From positions 1 through 18,512 of the forward strand of contig FTLJ01000564.1 in NCBI GenBank assembly GCA_900155495.1: a stretch of DNA of 18,512 bases, given 5' to 3'. Source of the DNA: Porogramme epimiltina. Taxonomy: Eukaryota > Basidiomycota > Agaricomycetes > Polyporales > Polyporaceae. Below the pieces are notes generated by a model. The model had not been told where the DNA came from and made no database searches. It saw nothing but the letters and a program-made list of their open reading frames with translations. This document shows, in pieces, positions 8,452 to 16,675 of this stretch. A program made the position numbers and the translations under genes. The stretch's first letter is position 1, and each line of letters opens with the position of its first letter.

Positions 8452-9374
8452 ATGCCCGTTGCGACACGCTCTACCACCAGAAAGACGCGCTCTGCCGCCG
8501 TGTGCGCGAAGCCACCCCCACCGGAAGGAGCAGCGCAGGGCACGTCCAAGCCGTCTTCTAAGACAATGTCGAAGCCATCCTCTAGCAAGAGGAAGTCCTC
8601 GAAGTCGATATCAAAAGTGGCACCCAAGGCGGCGACGAAGCGGTCGCCCAAGGCTGCCGAGGCCGAGCTGGCTGCCTGTAAAGCAGAAGAGGCTGAGAGG
8701 ATCAAACAAGTGGTGAGAACGCTCGTTCTTGGATCGTCTTCTAGCTCATATATCCATCGAATACTTCTCTCTCAGCGTCGGGAATGGGCAGCGGTTGTTG
8801 CGAAAAATCCTCCTCTCAAAACTCTCACGCCCGACGACCTTCCTCAGCCCGGCAAGGAAGTGCCTCACCGCCTCTACGGCTGGCCATTCTCTGAAGACTA
8901 CATGCTCGATTACGCGCGTCGCCATCGGCTCGTCTTCCATGTCATCCCGTACTATCGGAAAGTCTTCGGGGACGTCGACTACTTCAATTACGGCGACATC
9001 ACCGACGACCATCTCGCGGACGAGCAGCTCTTTCATCACCTCCGTAGAACGGCGTTATTAAACGTCATCTCCCACTTTCACCGTGAGGGTGGAGCATTTG
9101 ATCTGAAGATCGACCTACCTTTGTCTCAGGAGTGGCGGCGTATACTTGTCGTCTGGTCAACGAAAGACTATGAGGAGATGTATAATGGATACAAGTGGTA
9201 CGGGGATTGGCCGAAGGTGGAGAAGTTTATCGATGATGCGCTGAACGAATGTCTTCCGGAGGGTTGCGAGCGCCGGACATCGTTGGCGTGGTGGAAGACG
9301 TGTGGAAGCAGGCATGTGAGTCGAGCACTTCTCGTACTATTCGGATGGTGCTGACTATTCACTAGACTGATTAG
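8452..9374 (+). CDS. Copy B of the four-member family, 269-aa protein of unknown function
   Basis: Exons are 8452-8712, 8776-9315 and 9366-9374. Introns are 8713-8775 (GTGAGA...CTCAG) and 9316-9365 (GTGAGT, branch GCTGACTATT, ACTAG). Residues 1-87 are a Lys/Ser/Thr/Ala/Pro-rich, strongly basic tail ending in an acidic/Glu helix; such tails are typical of nuclear or nucleic-acid-binding proteins (inference). Residues 88-267 form the conserved domain, with YGWPFSEDYMLDYARRH from residue 121, VVWSTKDYE, FIDDALNECLPEGCERR (Cys 246 and 251) and a WW at 259-260. The last exon encodes only two residues and the stop. The start is fixed by the match of MPVATRS with C and a near-identical MPVTTRS in D. 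The domain is about 88% identical to D and 59% to C. It matches no family I know. Confidence 0.9.
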
Positions 9375-10120
9375 CGTATCCTTCCAGTACTGTGCCTCTG
9401 TGTGATTTGGTCCACCTCTCTGTGATATCCTAGTTTCTATGTCTTAGTTGTTTTTCTTTCAAGGAATTTCAGAGCGAGCACGGTAGAGAAATTGTATAAC
9501 AATCTTGGAGAACGCTTAAAATAATAACCTTTTTTCGGCGACATTCCAGTGTCAGCCGCCTCTCGGTATCGTGTTGAGGTGGATATGCACGCCAGGGCGC
9601 CAGTGATAGACTCCAACTCAATCGACGGGAACGAGAACCCCGAGGTCCGTTCCATTGTTTGAGAAGAGGAGCCATGCCGCACCTCCTCATGCTATCTCAA
9701 TGGGTGTCACTGTTTGGGAATGCTCTTCTCCACATTACCAAGGGCTATTTTCAAGAAGATACTAGCTCTCAAGTGTACTGGACAGTTTCCCGGGATCAGT
9801 CTCTCCGCCCATCTCCTTCCCAGCTACTGATATGCGAACGCCTCCCGTAAGCCATCATAGTCGCCTGCCGTGTAGACTACATATACCTACCATTGAGCTT
9901 GGCCCTCACAGGCAATAGACGAGTTTTGAAAAAAAAAAGAGTACGGGAAGATCTAGGATGTTAATGTTGCATGAGAATTGATATGGTATAAGATGGCATA
10001 CTCTGAGGGACGTAGTCCCAGAAGTGTTGTCTTAAAGCTTTGTGCGTATTATTGCTGAACCTATGAAATGAAGTGTCAGGTATACTGCGATGAAGCGCCC
10101 ATAGCCAGTCCCTCTTGAAC
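9375..10120. other. Region between copies B and C
   Basis: After the copy B 3' region, the plus strand has an exon-like stretch at about 9550-9662 (after the acceptor ACATTCCAG, ending TGA) and an open frame 9674-9850 (58 aa, in a different frame). Both are protein-like in composition but are not joined by clear splice sites. A run of ten A lies at 9929-9938. About 9975-10085 is the diverged second copy of the relic at 3470-3580. Confidence 0.35.
9975..10085 (-). repeat. Diverged second copy of the 3.47-3.58 kb relic
   Basis: Collinear with about 3470-3580 in the same orientation, with shared blocks such as GGGACGTA...TAGTCCC and several conserved runs of 6-8 bases. The minus-strand frame that is open in the left copy contains stops here. 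It lies directly upstream of copy C. Confidence 0.5.
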
Positions 10121-10137
10121 CCTGACCACCATTACCC
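10121..10137 (+). promoter_or_regulatory. Conserved upstream block of copy C
   Basis: CCTGACCACCATTACCC lies 68 nt before the ATG and is a variant of the block found before copies A, B and D. Confidence 0.5.
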
Positions 10138-10204
10138 AATCCGCCTTCACACCTTCCGTCCTCCTCTTTCTTGCAAGACATAACGTATAAGCCTCCTCAT
10201 TGCC

Positions 10205-11129
10205 ATGCCTGTAGCAACTCGCTCTAATACTAGAAAGATGCGGTCCTTGACGGTGTACGCGAAGCCATCACCACCAGAGGCGGCAGCGCATGGAAGGTCC
10301 AAGCCATCCTCTAGGATGACATCAAAGCCAACTTCGATAGGGAAGCGTACGAAGACGGTTCCGAAGGCTATTCCTAGAGCAGCGATAAAGCGGTCATGCA
10401 AAGTTGCGAATGTCGAGGTTGCGGTGGCTGCTCCAGAAGCAGGAGAGGTCGAGAGGGCCGAACGAATGGTGAGTATGATGTATCTCCTTAATCTCACTGC
10501 TCCTCATACTTTATACGGAACGCTTTGTAGCGTCTGGAGTGGGACGCGATCGTAAGAAAACGTCCGCCCCTGAAGACCCTGACTGGCGATGACCTTCCTC
10601 GACCCGGAAAGCACGTACCACATCGCCTCTACGGCTGGCCCATCACCGAAGACTACATGTTGGACTATGCGCGTCGGCACCGCCTAGTCTTTGAAGTCAG
10701 CTCCCACCACCGTCCCAGATTTGGAGGCAAAACAGAGTTCAACTACGGCGACCTCACCGACTCGGACCTAATGGACGAAGACCTCGCCCTCAGCGTCCGT
10801 CGTTGCGTGATATTCAACGTTATAATTCACATCATTCGGAAAGTCGGCGCAACAGGCTTGAAGTTCGAGCGTCCCGTGTCGAGAAAGTGGGATTGGATGC
10901 TCGTCTTGTGGTCTACACGGGACTACGAGCAGAGATATGCCGCGTACCAAGCGCGGGGAAGTTGGGAGAGAGTCAAAACATTCATCGACAATGCCCTGAA
11001 CGAATGTCTTCCAGATGGGTGCGATCGTCGTACATCGTTGGAATGGTGGTGGTCGCGTGAGAACAGGCTCGTGAGTTCAGCATCCTACTCCTTTGTCTTA
11101 TTACTGTGCTAATATTCTTGCAGTCATGA
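10205..11129 (+). CDS. Copy C of the four-member family, 269-aa protein of unknown function
   Basis: Exons are 10205-10468, 10531-11070 and 11124-11129. Introns are 10469-10530 (GTGAGT...TTGTAG) and 11071-11123 (GTGAGT, branch GCTAATATT, TTGCAG). The architecture equals B and D, down to a 540-nt second exon without gaps, although the terminal exon is just one serine codon plus TGA. The basic tail (residues 1-88) carries KRTKTVPK and KRS. The domain (89-268) keeps YGWPITEDYMLDYARRH, FIDNALNECLPDGCDRR and WWW, but the middle (domain residues 55-125) has diverged from B and D. Here intron 1 is 62 nt, so reading through it would break the frame, which supports real splicing. It is the most diverged intact copy (about 59% identical to B in the domain), pointing to an old duplication. 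Confidence 0.88.
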
Positions 11130-11803
11130 ATGGCGACTTGAGTAGAGTGGGCCATTTCTGGCACATTCGATAGATGAGGTGAAGGGCTTATTTATCATGA
11201 TGGTCGATTCTACAGTGAATGAGGGACTGTCTGGACAAGCGACAAGCAGGCATTCTCCTCAACCCTTTCCAACCACTACTACTCGAACCAGCTGTACCAC
11301 GAATGAGCAATCCCAACCTTCCTACACTGTCGACTGACCTTCCGCCGCCTCCGTCAAATACTCTTGGAGGCAACATCGCGGTAAGCATGACCCAGGGGCC
11401 AGGGCACCTTCGCGCTCAGCCTTCGACCATACGACCCCAATCGAGCCTCGTGCGGCTCCCCACACAACTCCCCGTCCATCCCTCATGCGCGCCAGGGCTG
11501 CTATGGTATATGTCGCCTCGCTGCGCTTCAGTACTCCGTCGAGTAGCCTGTAGACACGCTCGTCACACAAAGACCCATTTCTTCCTCATACCTTTCATGC
11601 ATAGGTACTATCTCCTCGCACAGGCGGCCAGGCCTGCTATCTATCCCCTTCGATCTCGCGCTCTCCTTAGTCTCTTCTTCAATTCTGTTAGTCATGCTTA
11701 CCATTTCAAGGGTATTTTATGTATGTACGAGAGTATCAGGGTGCCCCGCCCCATCCTCCCCATTCTTCCGCTATACACGCATGCGGGGGCCTACTCCTCT
11801 GCA
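11130..11803. other. Region downstream of copy C
   Basis: No gene is firmly supported. Plus-strand stretches at about 11219-11388 (ending at a GTAAGC donor-like site) and about 11340-11553 (another frame, ending TAG) have coding-like composition and may be remnants. A 219-codon open frame covering 11219-11878 runs through T/C-rich sequence that looks non-coding in its second half. The minus strand of 11390-11520 is also open. Strand and gene are unresolved. Confidence 0.35.
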
Positions 11804-12106
11804 TCAACTGTAGCTGCGCCCCCACCACTCTCCCTGGGACCGAGTCTGCATGCCCGCCACGCCCTGGATGCGCCGTAGGATCTTCATGAGCGGCATCGCG
11901 CGCCCGTACGGCCTCCGCTCCGGCGCTGCGTACAGTATGGCGAGCAGCACCGTGCGTACGTCCTCCCCATCCGCCGGGGTCATGACGAGCGGGCCCGCGT
12001 CTCCGCGTGCGGCGAAACGCGTAACCTTGCGGGCTAAGCTGGGTAAGGGGAGCGCCGCCCACTCGCGCACGGCGTACACCCCGAGGATGGCGCTCGCGCG
12101 CGCCAT
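11804..12106 (-). pseudogene. GC-rich gene fragment, part 2
   Basis: A 100-codon minus-strand frame with convincing protein character: alternating hydrophobic and charged residues, strong G/C at third positions, and stretches such as GDAGPLVMTPADGEDVRT and LLAILYAAPERRPYGR. An in-frame TGA immediately precedes the ATG at 12106, so it is either a true start or an exon or fragment cut off from upstream sequence. Base composition is much richer in GC and CpG than the rest of the element, suggesting a different origin, possibly a captured host gene. The family was not recognised. Confidence 0.42.
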
Positions 12107-12507
12107 TCACGAGGCCGGCGCGGTATGGCGCTCAGGGGCGCTCCGCGTTGGGGTCGCCCACGGGCATTGCTGCGCCCGCGCCGCGCTCAAGCGTGACGGG
12201 CCACGCATGCAACGCAGCCGGACGTTAGATAGACAAGTGCCATGAGGGCGCGCGGTGGTGGCAGGGGAGGGGGAAGCCGGGGAGGGAGGCACCATGCGCA
12301 TGAGGTTCCATAACAGGAGATTGTCCGCGCGCTGGCAATGGTGCAATGAACATCGTGCAGACTTTCAGTGTCCGTGATCAGAGCTTAGAGAAAAATCTCG
12401 TTAGGGAGGCCATAGAACATCTGCAAAGGGGGCGCGCGAGCCCGCATCCGCGCGTACTCGGGCTGCTGCTACAGCCGCCGTCACTGCAGACTCGGTCGCC
12501 CCTCGGC
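12107..12507. other. GC-rich spacer between the two gene fragments
   Basis: It is rich in CpG, and no frame is convincing. If the two flanking minus-strand fragments came from one gene, this stretch is an intron or a decayed exon. Confidence 0.3.
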
Positions 12508-12735
12508 TTAGCCGACGTGCTTGAGCTCCACAAACACGCGCGCCTTCTCGAGCTCGAACGCGCGCAGTGCCTCCGCCGCGGCGCGCGGGGCTGAGCTCGC
12601 TAGCGTGCGCCCAAGCGGCTGGATCCGGAGCTGCGAGCTGCGCACGCGCCGCTCCCCATGTGTATGCCACCGCTCCTTGCTAACGCTCGGCGCGCCCGCA
12701 ATCTCTATCGAGCCCTCTCGCGGATCTACATCCAC
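12508..12735 (-). pseudogene. GC-rich gene fragment, part 1
   Basis: A 75-codon minus-strand frame. It starts with MDVDPREGSIEIAG, has a basic middle (HTHGERRVRSSQLR) and ends with an Ala/Leu/Glu helix (ALRAFELEKARVFVELKHV) before a stop. Codon use is GC-rich like the fragment at 11804-12106, which lies downstream on the same strand. I infer both belonged to one longer gene. No homologue was recognised and no splice junction joining them was found. Confidence 0.4.
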
Positions 12736-12892
12736 TATCAGAGTACATCTCGCTTGACTTTATGGCTCGGCACAGATGGAAATGGGCCTGAATTTGTCAT
12801 TCAGGAGATACGCATTTAGGCGTTGGAGAGCACTAGAAAAGCGATCACCGTTCGCGAAAGCTCCGTCAGCTTGTCGAGGGCTGGCGGAATTT

Positions 12893-12984
12893 TGCGCGGC
12901 GGTGCGCGGAGGTGCGCGGCTGCGCGGGGACGTGCGCGGCTTGCGCGGCATACGTGCGCGGCATGCGCGGCATGCGTGCGCGGC
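12893..12984 (+). repeat. TGCGCGG repeat cluster 1
   Basis: Nine copies of TGCGCGG in about 92 bp, spaced 8-13 bases, with spacers such as CGG, AGG, CA and CATACG. The CpG density is extreme compared with the AT-rich sequence after it. Confidence 0.85.
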
Positions 12985-13133
12985 GCACAGAGAGTACTGA
13001 GAATTCGGGTGCAGCTATGTATAGTAGCTACAAGACTGTACTAGTATTTTTACGAAGCTATATACTACTGTTTTTGAATGCAGATGTAGACACTGTATAT
13101 GAGACAGGAATGAAATTAGAGTGGGCCCTAAAG

Positions 13134-13144
13134 GGACTCGAACC
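13134..13144 (-). ncRNA. tRNA-like B-box, possible Pol III or SINE remnant
   Basis: The minus strand reads GGTTCGAGTCC, an exact match to the RNA polymerase III internal B-box (the T-arm of tRNAs). The adjacent minus-strand sequence (CTAAGAGCTGATTACACGCG upstream of it) resembles a shortened tRNA body. A full cloverleaf cannot be folded: acceptor and anticodon stems do not pair and no good A-box is seen. It is therefore at most a tRNA-derived remnant. Confidence 0.35.
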
Positions 13145-13486
13145 CGCGTGTAATCAGCTCTTAGACGCCGTTGGTGGCCTCAGTGAATCTCTCCTATCTG
13201 AGTGGAGATAAGATTTTATCCCCTCAAACCAATTTCCTTGAATGAGCACGAGGTATTAGAGTAGCTGAAACAAGTTTGTATCTCTCTAGGATGAACCAGA
13301 GTTAGCGGAGAATTCACTCATTGTGAGGTGTACACTGTAGCCTGCTTTGTCGCGCCTTCCTTTTTTAGCATGTTAGCATGTGCGCGGCTCTGCCAGTGCG
13401 GTCAACCTCCGACTCACAATAGAATATTAGAATGTCCTCAATTCCTGCTCAATACTCACTTTGACGGCAACATAGCTATAATGGAT

Positions 13487-13499
13487 ACACACACACACA
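13487..13499. repeat. AC microsatellite
   Basis: About six and a half AC units between AT-rich flanks. Confidence 0.7.
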
Positions 13500-13662
13500 T
13501 CAATTGAAATCGATGCGCTGTATACATGCGCGATAATCACCCACAAAAGAGAGAGATGAGTACAAACTATACTACCATTATTACGTGCTTGACCGTTGAT
13601 AGAGTTTACACAGGAATAATATATGGATGTCAGAAGCAAATCCACTAATTCTACATGGTGCA

Positions 13663-13847
13663 TGCGCGGCGACCGTGCGCGGTGTGCGCGGCACTCTTAT
13701 ACCACATGCGCGGCATGCGCGGCCGTGCGCGGTATAGTAGAGAGGCTTGCGCGGCATGCGCGGCAGTGCGCGGCAGAGTGTAGCGGCGTGCGCGGCGTGC
13801 GCGGCAGAGTGTAGAGGCTTGCGCGGCCGTGCGCGGACGTGCGCGGC
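13663..13847 (+). repeat. TGCGCGG repeat cluster 2
   Basis: Fourteen copies of TGCGCGG in about 185 bp. It has a higher-order unit in which pairs of the core are followed by AGAGTGTAG(A/C)GGC or AGTAGAGAGGC, so the cluster grew by duplication of longer units as well as by single cores. Confidence 0.85.
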
Positions 13848-14423
13848 TGCGTGCGCACTGCCACACTAGCGCTCATATCACTTGAGGCTAAGAGGGAACC
13901 AAAACGAGGAAGTTATTGTGTGTCTCAAGTGCTATGTGCTATATATATAGTACCTCTTTACATCCTTGATTCAAATGAAGCCAACTTTCAAGCGATTCCA
14001 ACAAGGAGACAAGCCACACTGACTGTGGTACTCCAACCCTGGCTGCACAAGTCATGGCAGAGTTATAGCATGTACGAGTCAAAACCCCGCAAGTAGCATA
14101 CTTTTAGCGACAGAGGCACACCAAATATGCATCTGAGCATATGTTATATTCATGGGATGCCAAAAGTTGAGGGTACTCGTATACAGGCTTGAAGGTTCAA
14201 CAAGTTGTGTAAGTACCATATTTAAGAAGGTTCTCCTTCATCTCGTGGCGAACCTAATACTGTTATATGTCCCCTGGTACCTTATAACCACTTGGCTGGG
14301 GTGTATGAGACGTACAAGTAGGTGATTCCACGTATACCTCAGAATCCTCTTACTGAATCTGCGCCGGCGCATGCGCTGAAGCGCCCGTCTATGCGCCACA
14401 GAGCGCAGCGGCTGTGCATCGAC

Positions 14424-14509
14424 TTGCGCGGACGTGCGCGGCGTGCGCGGCGTGCGCGGCGGACGTGCGCGGACGTGCGCAGCTGGCACTGCCGCGCACG
14501 TCCGCGCAA
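14424..14509 (+). repeat. TGCGCGG cluster 3 with 19-bp perfect inverted repeat
   Basis: Five direct TGCGCGG copies and a TGCGCAG variant, followed by two inverted copies. TTGCGCGGACGTGCGCGGC (14424-14442) is the exact reverse complement of 14491-14509, giving a 19-bp stem with a 48-nt loop. It lies about 130 bp beyond the stop codon of the 477-aa gene. Confidence 0.85.
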
Positions 14510-14638
14510 AAATCTCATGGCCCGCTTGTCGAAGAGCAGGGTAACAGATGATATTGAAAACAATCCAGCATCGGTACTATTCTAATCATACATTGCGAAT
14601 CATCCCGTTAACGCGGTCTGCGTGAGCGCTCCAATATC

Positions 14639-16203
14639 CTATACGTTCTGGACAGCCACTCTCAAAACGAACGGGTTCTGGCTGGCGTCGGATTCAAGTC
14701 TGTCACCCGCATCGACGAGATCTTCCACAGAGGAGTCATCGGACAAGACTTCCTCTTCCCCTTGGTCGTCACGCGGGTGCACACCTACCAGAGCAGCCAG
14801 TCTTCCAGGCTCTTCTTCATCATCTGAAGAGTCTTCTGCACCTTGGTCCATGTTGAACGTAGTGTCTCCCACAGTCCGCTCGCGCAAACGATGGGCGATA
14901 GGAGAGTCTCGGCTGTTGGACGTGTGGCGTGACGTCCCGGTAGAAGGCAGATACTCGGATTCACTGTCCAGGGACGCGCTGAAGCTTGAGCTGCTCCGCT
15001 TGCTCACTGGCGTCGTTGTATGAGACTCCCAAAAAATGTCATAATGCCTTTGAAGATCCATCATGGGGAGGTCGACGAGGGTCTCCTGCACCAGGTCCTT
15101 CGCTTCTTGCTAAACCAACGTTGACTATCAGGTGGGTGGCATGAATGAGAAAGGGAGTTGCAAAACGCACTATTTTCTCAGGATCTACCTCCTGGGGTCG
15201 CTCGAGCGGCGGGGACATCCAACTCCTATCGAACCTAATATTGTAATGATAACGGAACGGCTGGCGCATCGACCATATGAACTGTGGAGTCAACTGTGCT
15301 TTGGCCTTCCTGGAAGTGATGTTGTAACCGGGGCCGAAAGTGACGATGGGCTCGTTCCAGCACAGTATCTCCGGCATCGGGCGATTCTTGCACTCATCCA
15401 TCGCAGCTACAATCTCCCGGAGGACCTTCTGGGTTTGGCCTGGTCGATTCGGGATGGACTCAAAGTAGCCGAATTCTACGGGGACTTGACTGAGCAGTTC
15501 TTTGCTAGGACGCTTCCAATGGAACTGGGTGTAGTAAATACCGATGACAAGCATCGTGTATACGTGCATCCACTTCGGGTTGCGTTTGAATGCAGCCATG
15601 GCAGTCGAGTATATCTGAAACATGCAGCCTGGAATGATTTGTTCAGCGGCGTCCCTGGCCTCCTGAGTGCCCCAAGGCTCGTGTTTGGGACTCTTGAGTG
15701 GCTTAATTTCCGTCATGTCAACGAGCTTCTCAGAGGTCAAGGGCCCAGACTTGCGCCCTTGAGCACAGCGGTCTGTGGTGACTGTGCGAACTGCATCAGG
15801 AATCTTGCCAGACCACTGAGGTTCCTCACCGCCTTCCGGTGTAGAGCACAGGCCCTCTTCCTTTTCACCACCCGACGGGGGCATAGGGTACTGAGCTGTG
15901 TACTCTAGCGTCAAATGGGGCCCCGGATTGATCACCTCGGCCATCTTGTGAGAGATGATGTCCCATGGAGAGTGTAGGTAACCTTCTATGGTGCGGTTGT
16001 CCCACGACTTCCGAAGAGAGCACAAGAGGTTTTCATTGAATTTCTCCTCGTCGTCGGGCTGAAAGGGAAGGAGAGGTCTCGTGAATAACGCACGAGAAGT
16101 GGCAGTGCCTAGCGTGAGTTAAACATACTTTGAGTTTCTTAGAGCTAGCTTGTCGCTGTGCCGCTACTTCTCCTTCAGAGACCTTCTTGCGCTTGGTACT
16201 CAT
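14639..16203 (-). CDS. Three-exon gene, 477-aa hypothetical protein
   Basis: Exons on the minus strand are 16203-16129, 16058-15171 and 15109-14639. Introns are 16128-16059 (GTATGT...TTTCAG) and 15170-15110 (GTGCGT, branch CTGAT or TCAAC, TTTAG), both phase 0. Residues 1-25 are basic (STKRKK, SSKKLK), a likely nuclear localisation signal. Residues 26-321 form a globular part with a hydrophobic helical stretch (WMHVYTMLVIGIYYTQFHW), an IVTFGPGYN motif and a QLTPQFIWSMRQPFR segment. Residues 322-477 are a Ser/Asp/Glu-rich tail with an acidic run (DSSDDEEEPG) and other acidic patches. No enzyme motif or zinc finger is recognised. It is divergently transcribed from copy D across 472 bp. A role in nuclear or chromatin functions is inferred only from the termini. 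A 258-codon antisense frame overlaps exon 2 and is taken as a shadow. Confidence 0.8.
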
Positions 16204-16675
16204 GTATACCGATATGCAGTGGTCGGAGGATGAAGTGGGTTGACGGGGTCGAGGGAACGTAGCTCTGACCACTTGAAGACCGCTGACTTTGTTGAACAGG
16301 AGAGAATGGAGCCAAGAAAAGGTGGTCGGGTGACATATCAGAGACGTGATAGCTTTTATATGGATACTTCGGTCCACTTTCTCATTGTTCCTCATCTGAG
16401 GGACAATAACGGACGTGCAATATGCCGCAGCTTTGCATTTGTGGCCTGGGGTAAGTAGCGGGTCGGGAATTGATCCAGTGATCAAGCGCCGGACTCGGGC
16501 CGACGGATTGGAGCGCTGAAGCGCTGACAAGCGGACCGAAACTGAACATGTCGAGGCGCCAGTGGTCAATCTCCTTGCATCCTGACCACCATCATCCCGC
16601 TTGCCCTTGCCTCATTCACCAACCTTTTTCTCGCTCTAAACCACGGTCTTGCAACACCCAACCAATTTAACGAGA
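16204..16675. promoter_or_regulatory. Divergent promoter region of the 477-aa gene and copy D
   Basis: 472 bp between two start codons facing away from each other. The right third (from about 16507) is homologous to the upstream region of copy B and holds TCCTGACCACCATCATCC at 16580-16597 and GAGGCGCCAGTGG at about 16553. No clear TATA box is seen for the minus-strand gene. Sharing of control elements is inferred from the arrangement. Confidence 0.5.
16580..16597 (+). promoter_or_regulatory. Conserved upstream block of copy D
   Basis: Identical to the copy B block (TCCTGACCACCATCATCC), here 79 nt before the ATG. Confidence 0.55.

Larger units (their letters stand above)
12736..14638. other. 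Gene-free region with GC-rich repeat clusters
   Basis: No protein-coding gene is supported. Three clusters of a TGCGCGG repeat (12893-12984, 13663-13847, 14424-14509) are separated by AT-rich spacers. The spacers hold a tRNA-like segment near 13134 and a short AC microsatellite. Open frames over the clusters are artefacts of the repeat (they read as Ala/Arg/Cys repeats). Confidence 0.6.

Noticed and set aside
8452..9354. Reading copies B and D as single uninterrupted frames
   Set aside because: The stop-free first intron makes this possible, but copies A and C show that the segment is an intron (a stop in A, 62 nt in C). All four have matching donor and acceptor signals.
11219..11878. 219-codon open frame on the plus strand
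   Set aside because: The first ~55 codons may be coding remnants, but the frame continues through T/C-rich non-coding-looking DNA and overlaps the better minus-strand fragment.
13113..13190. A functional tRNA gene
   Set aside because: The B-box is exact, but the acceptor and anticodon stems do not pair and no good A-box exists; kept only as a tRNA-like remnant.
12893..13847. CRISPR-like array
   Set aside because: The repeated unit is 7-10 bases with irregular spacing and no unique spacers of constant length; this is a minisatellite in a eukaryotic genome.
15039..15110. Apparent frameshift in the 477-aa gene
   Set aside because: A 61-nt intron (15110-15170) with a GTGCGT donor, a branch-point-like sequence and a TTTAG acceptor joins the two frames exactly, so no lesion is needed.
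15132..15908. 258-codon open frame on the plus strand
   Set aside because: It lies entirely opposite exon 2 of the 477-aa minus-strand gene, which has proper splice signals, a basic start and an acidic end. The plus-strand frame has no such context and is most simply a shadow.
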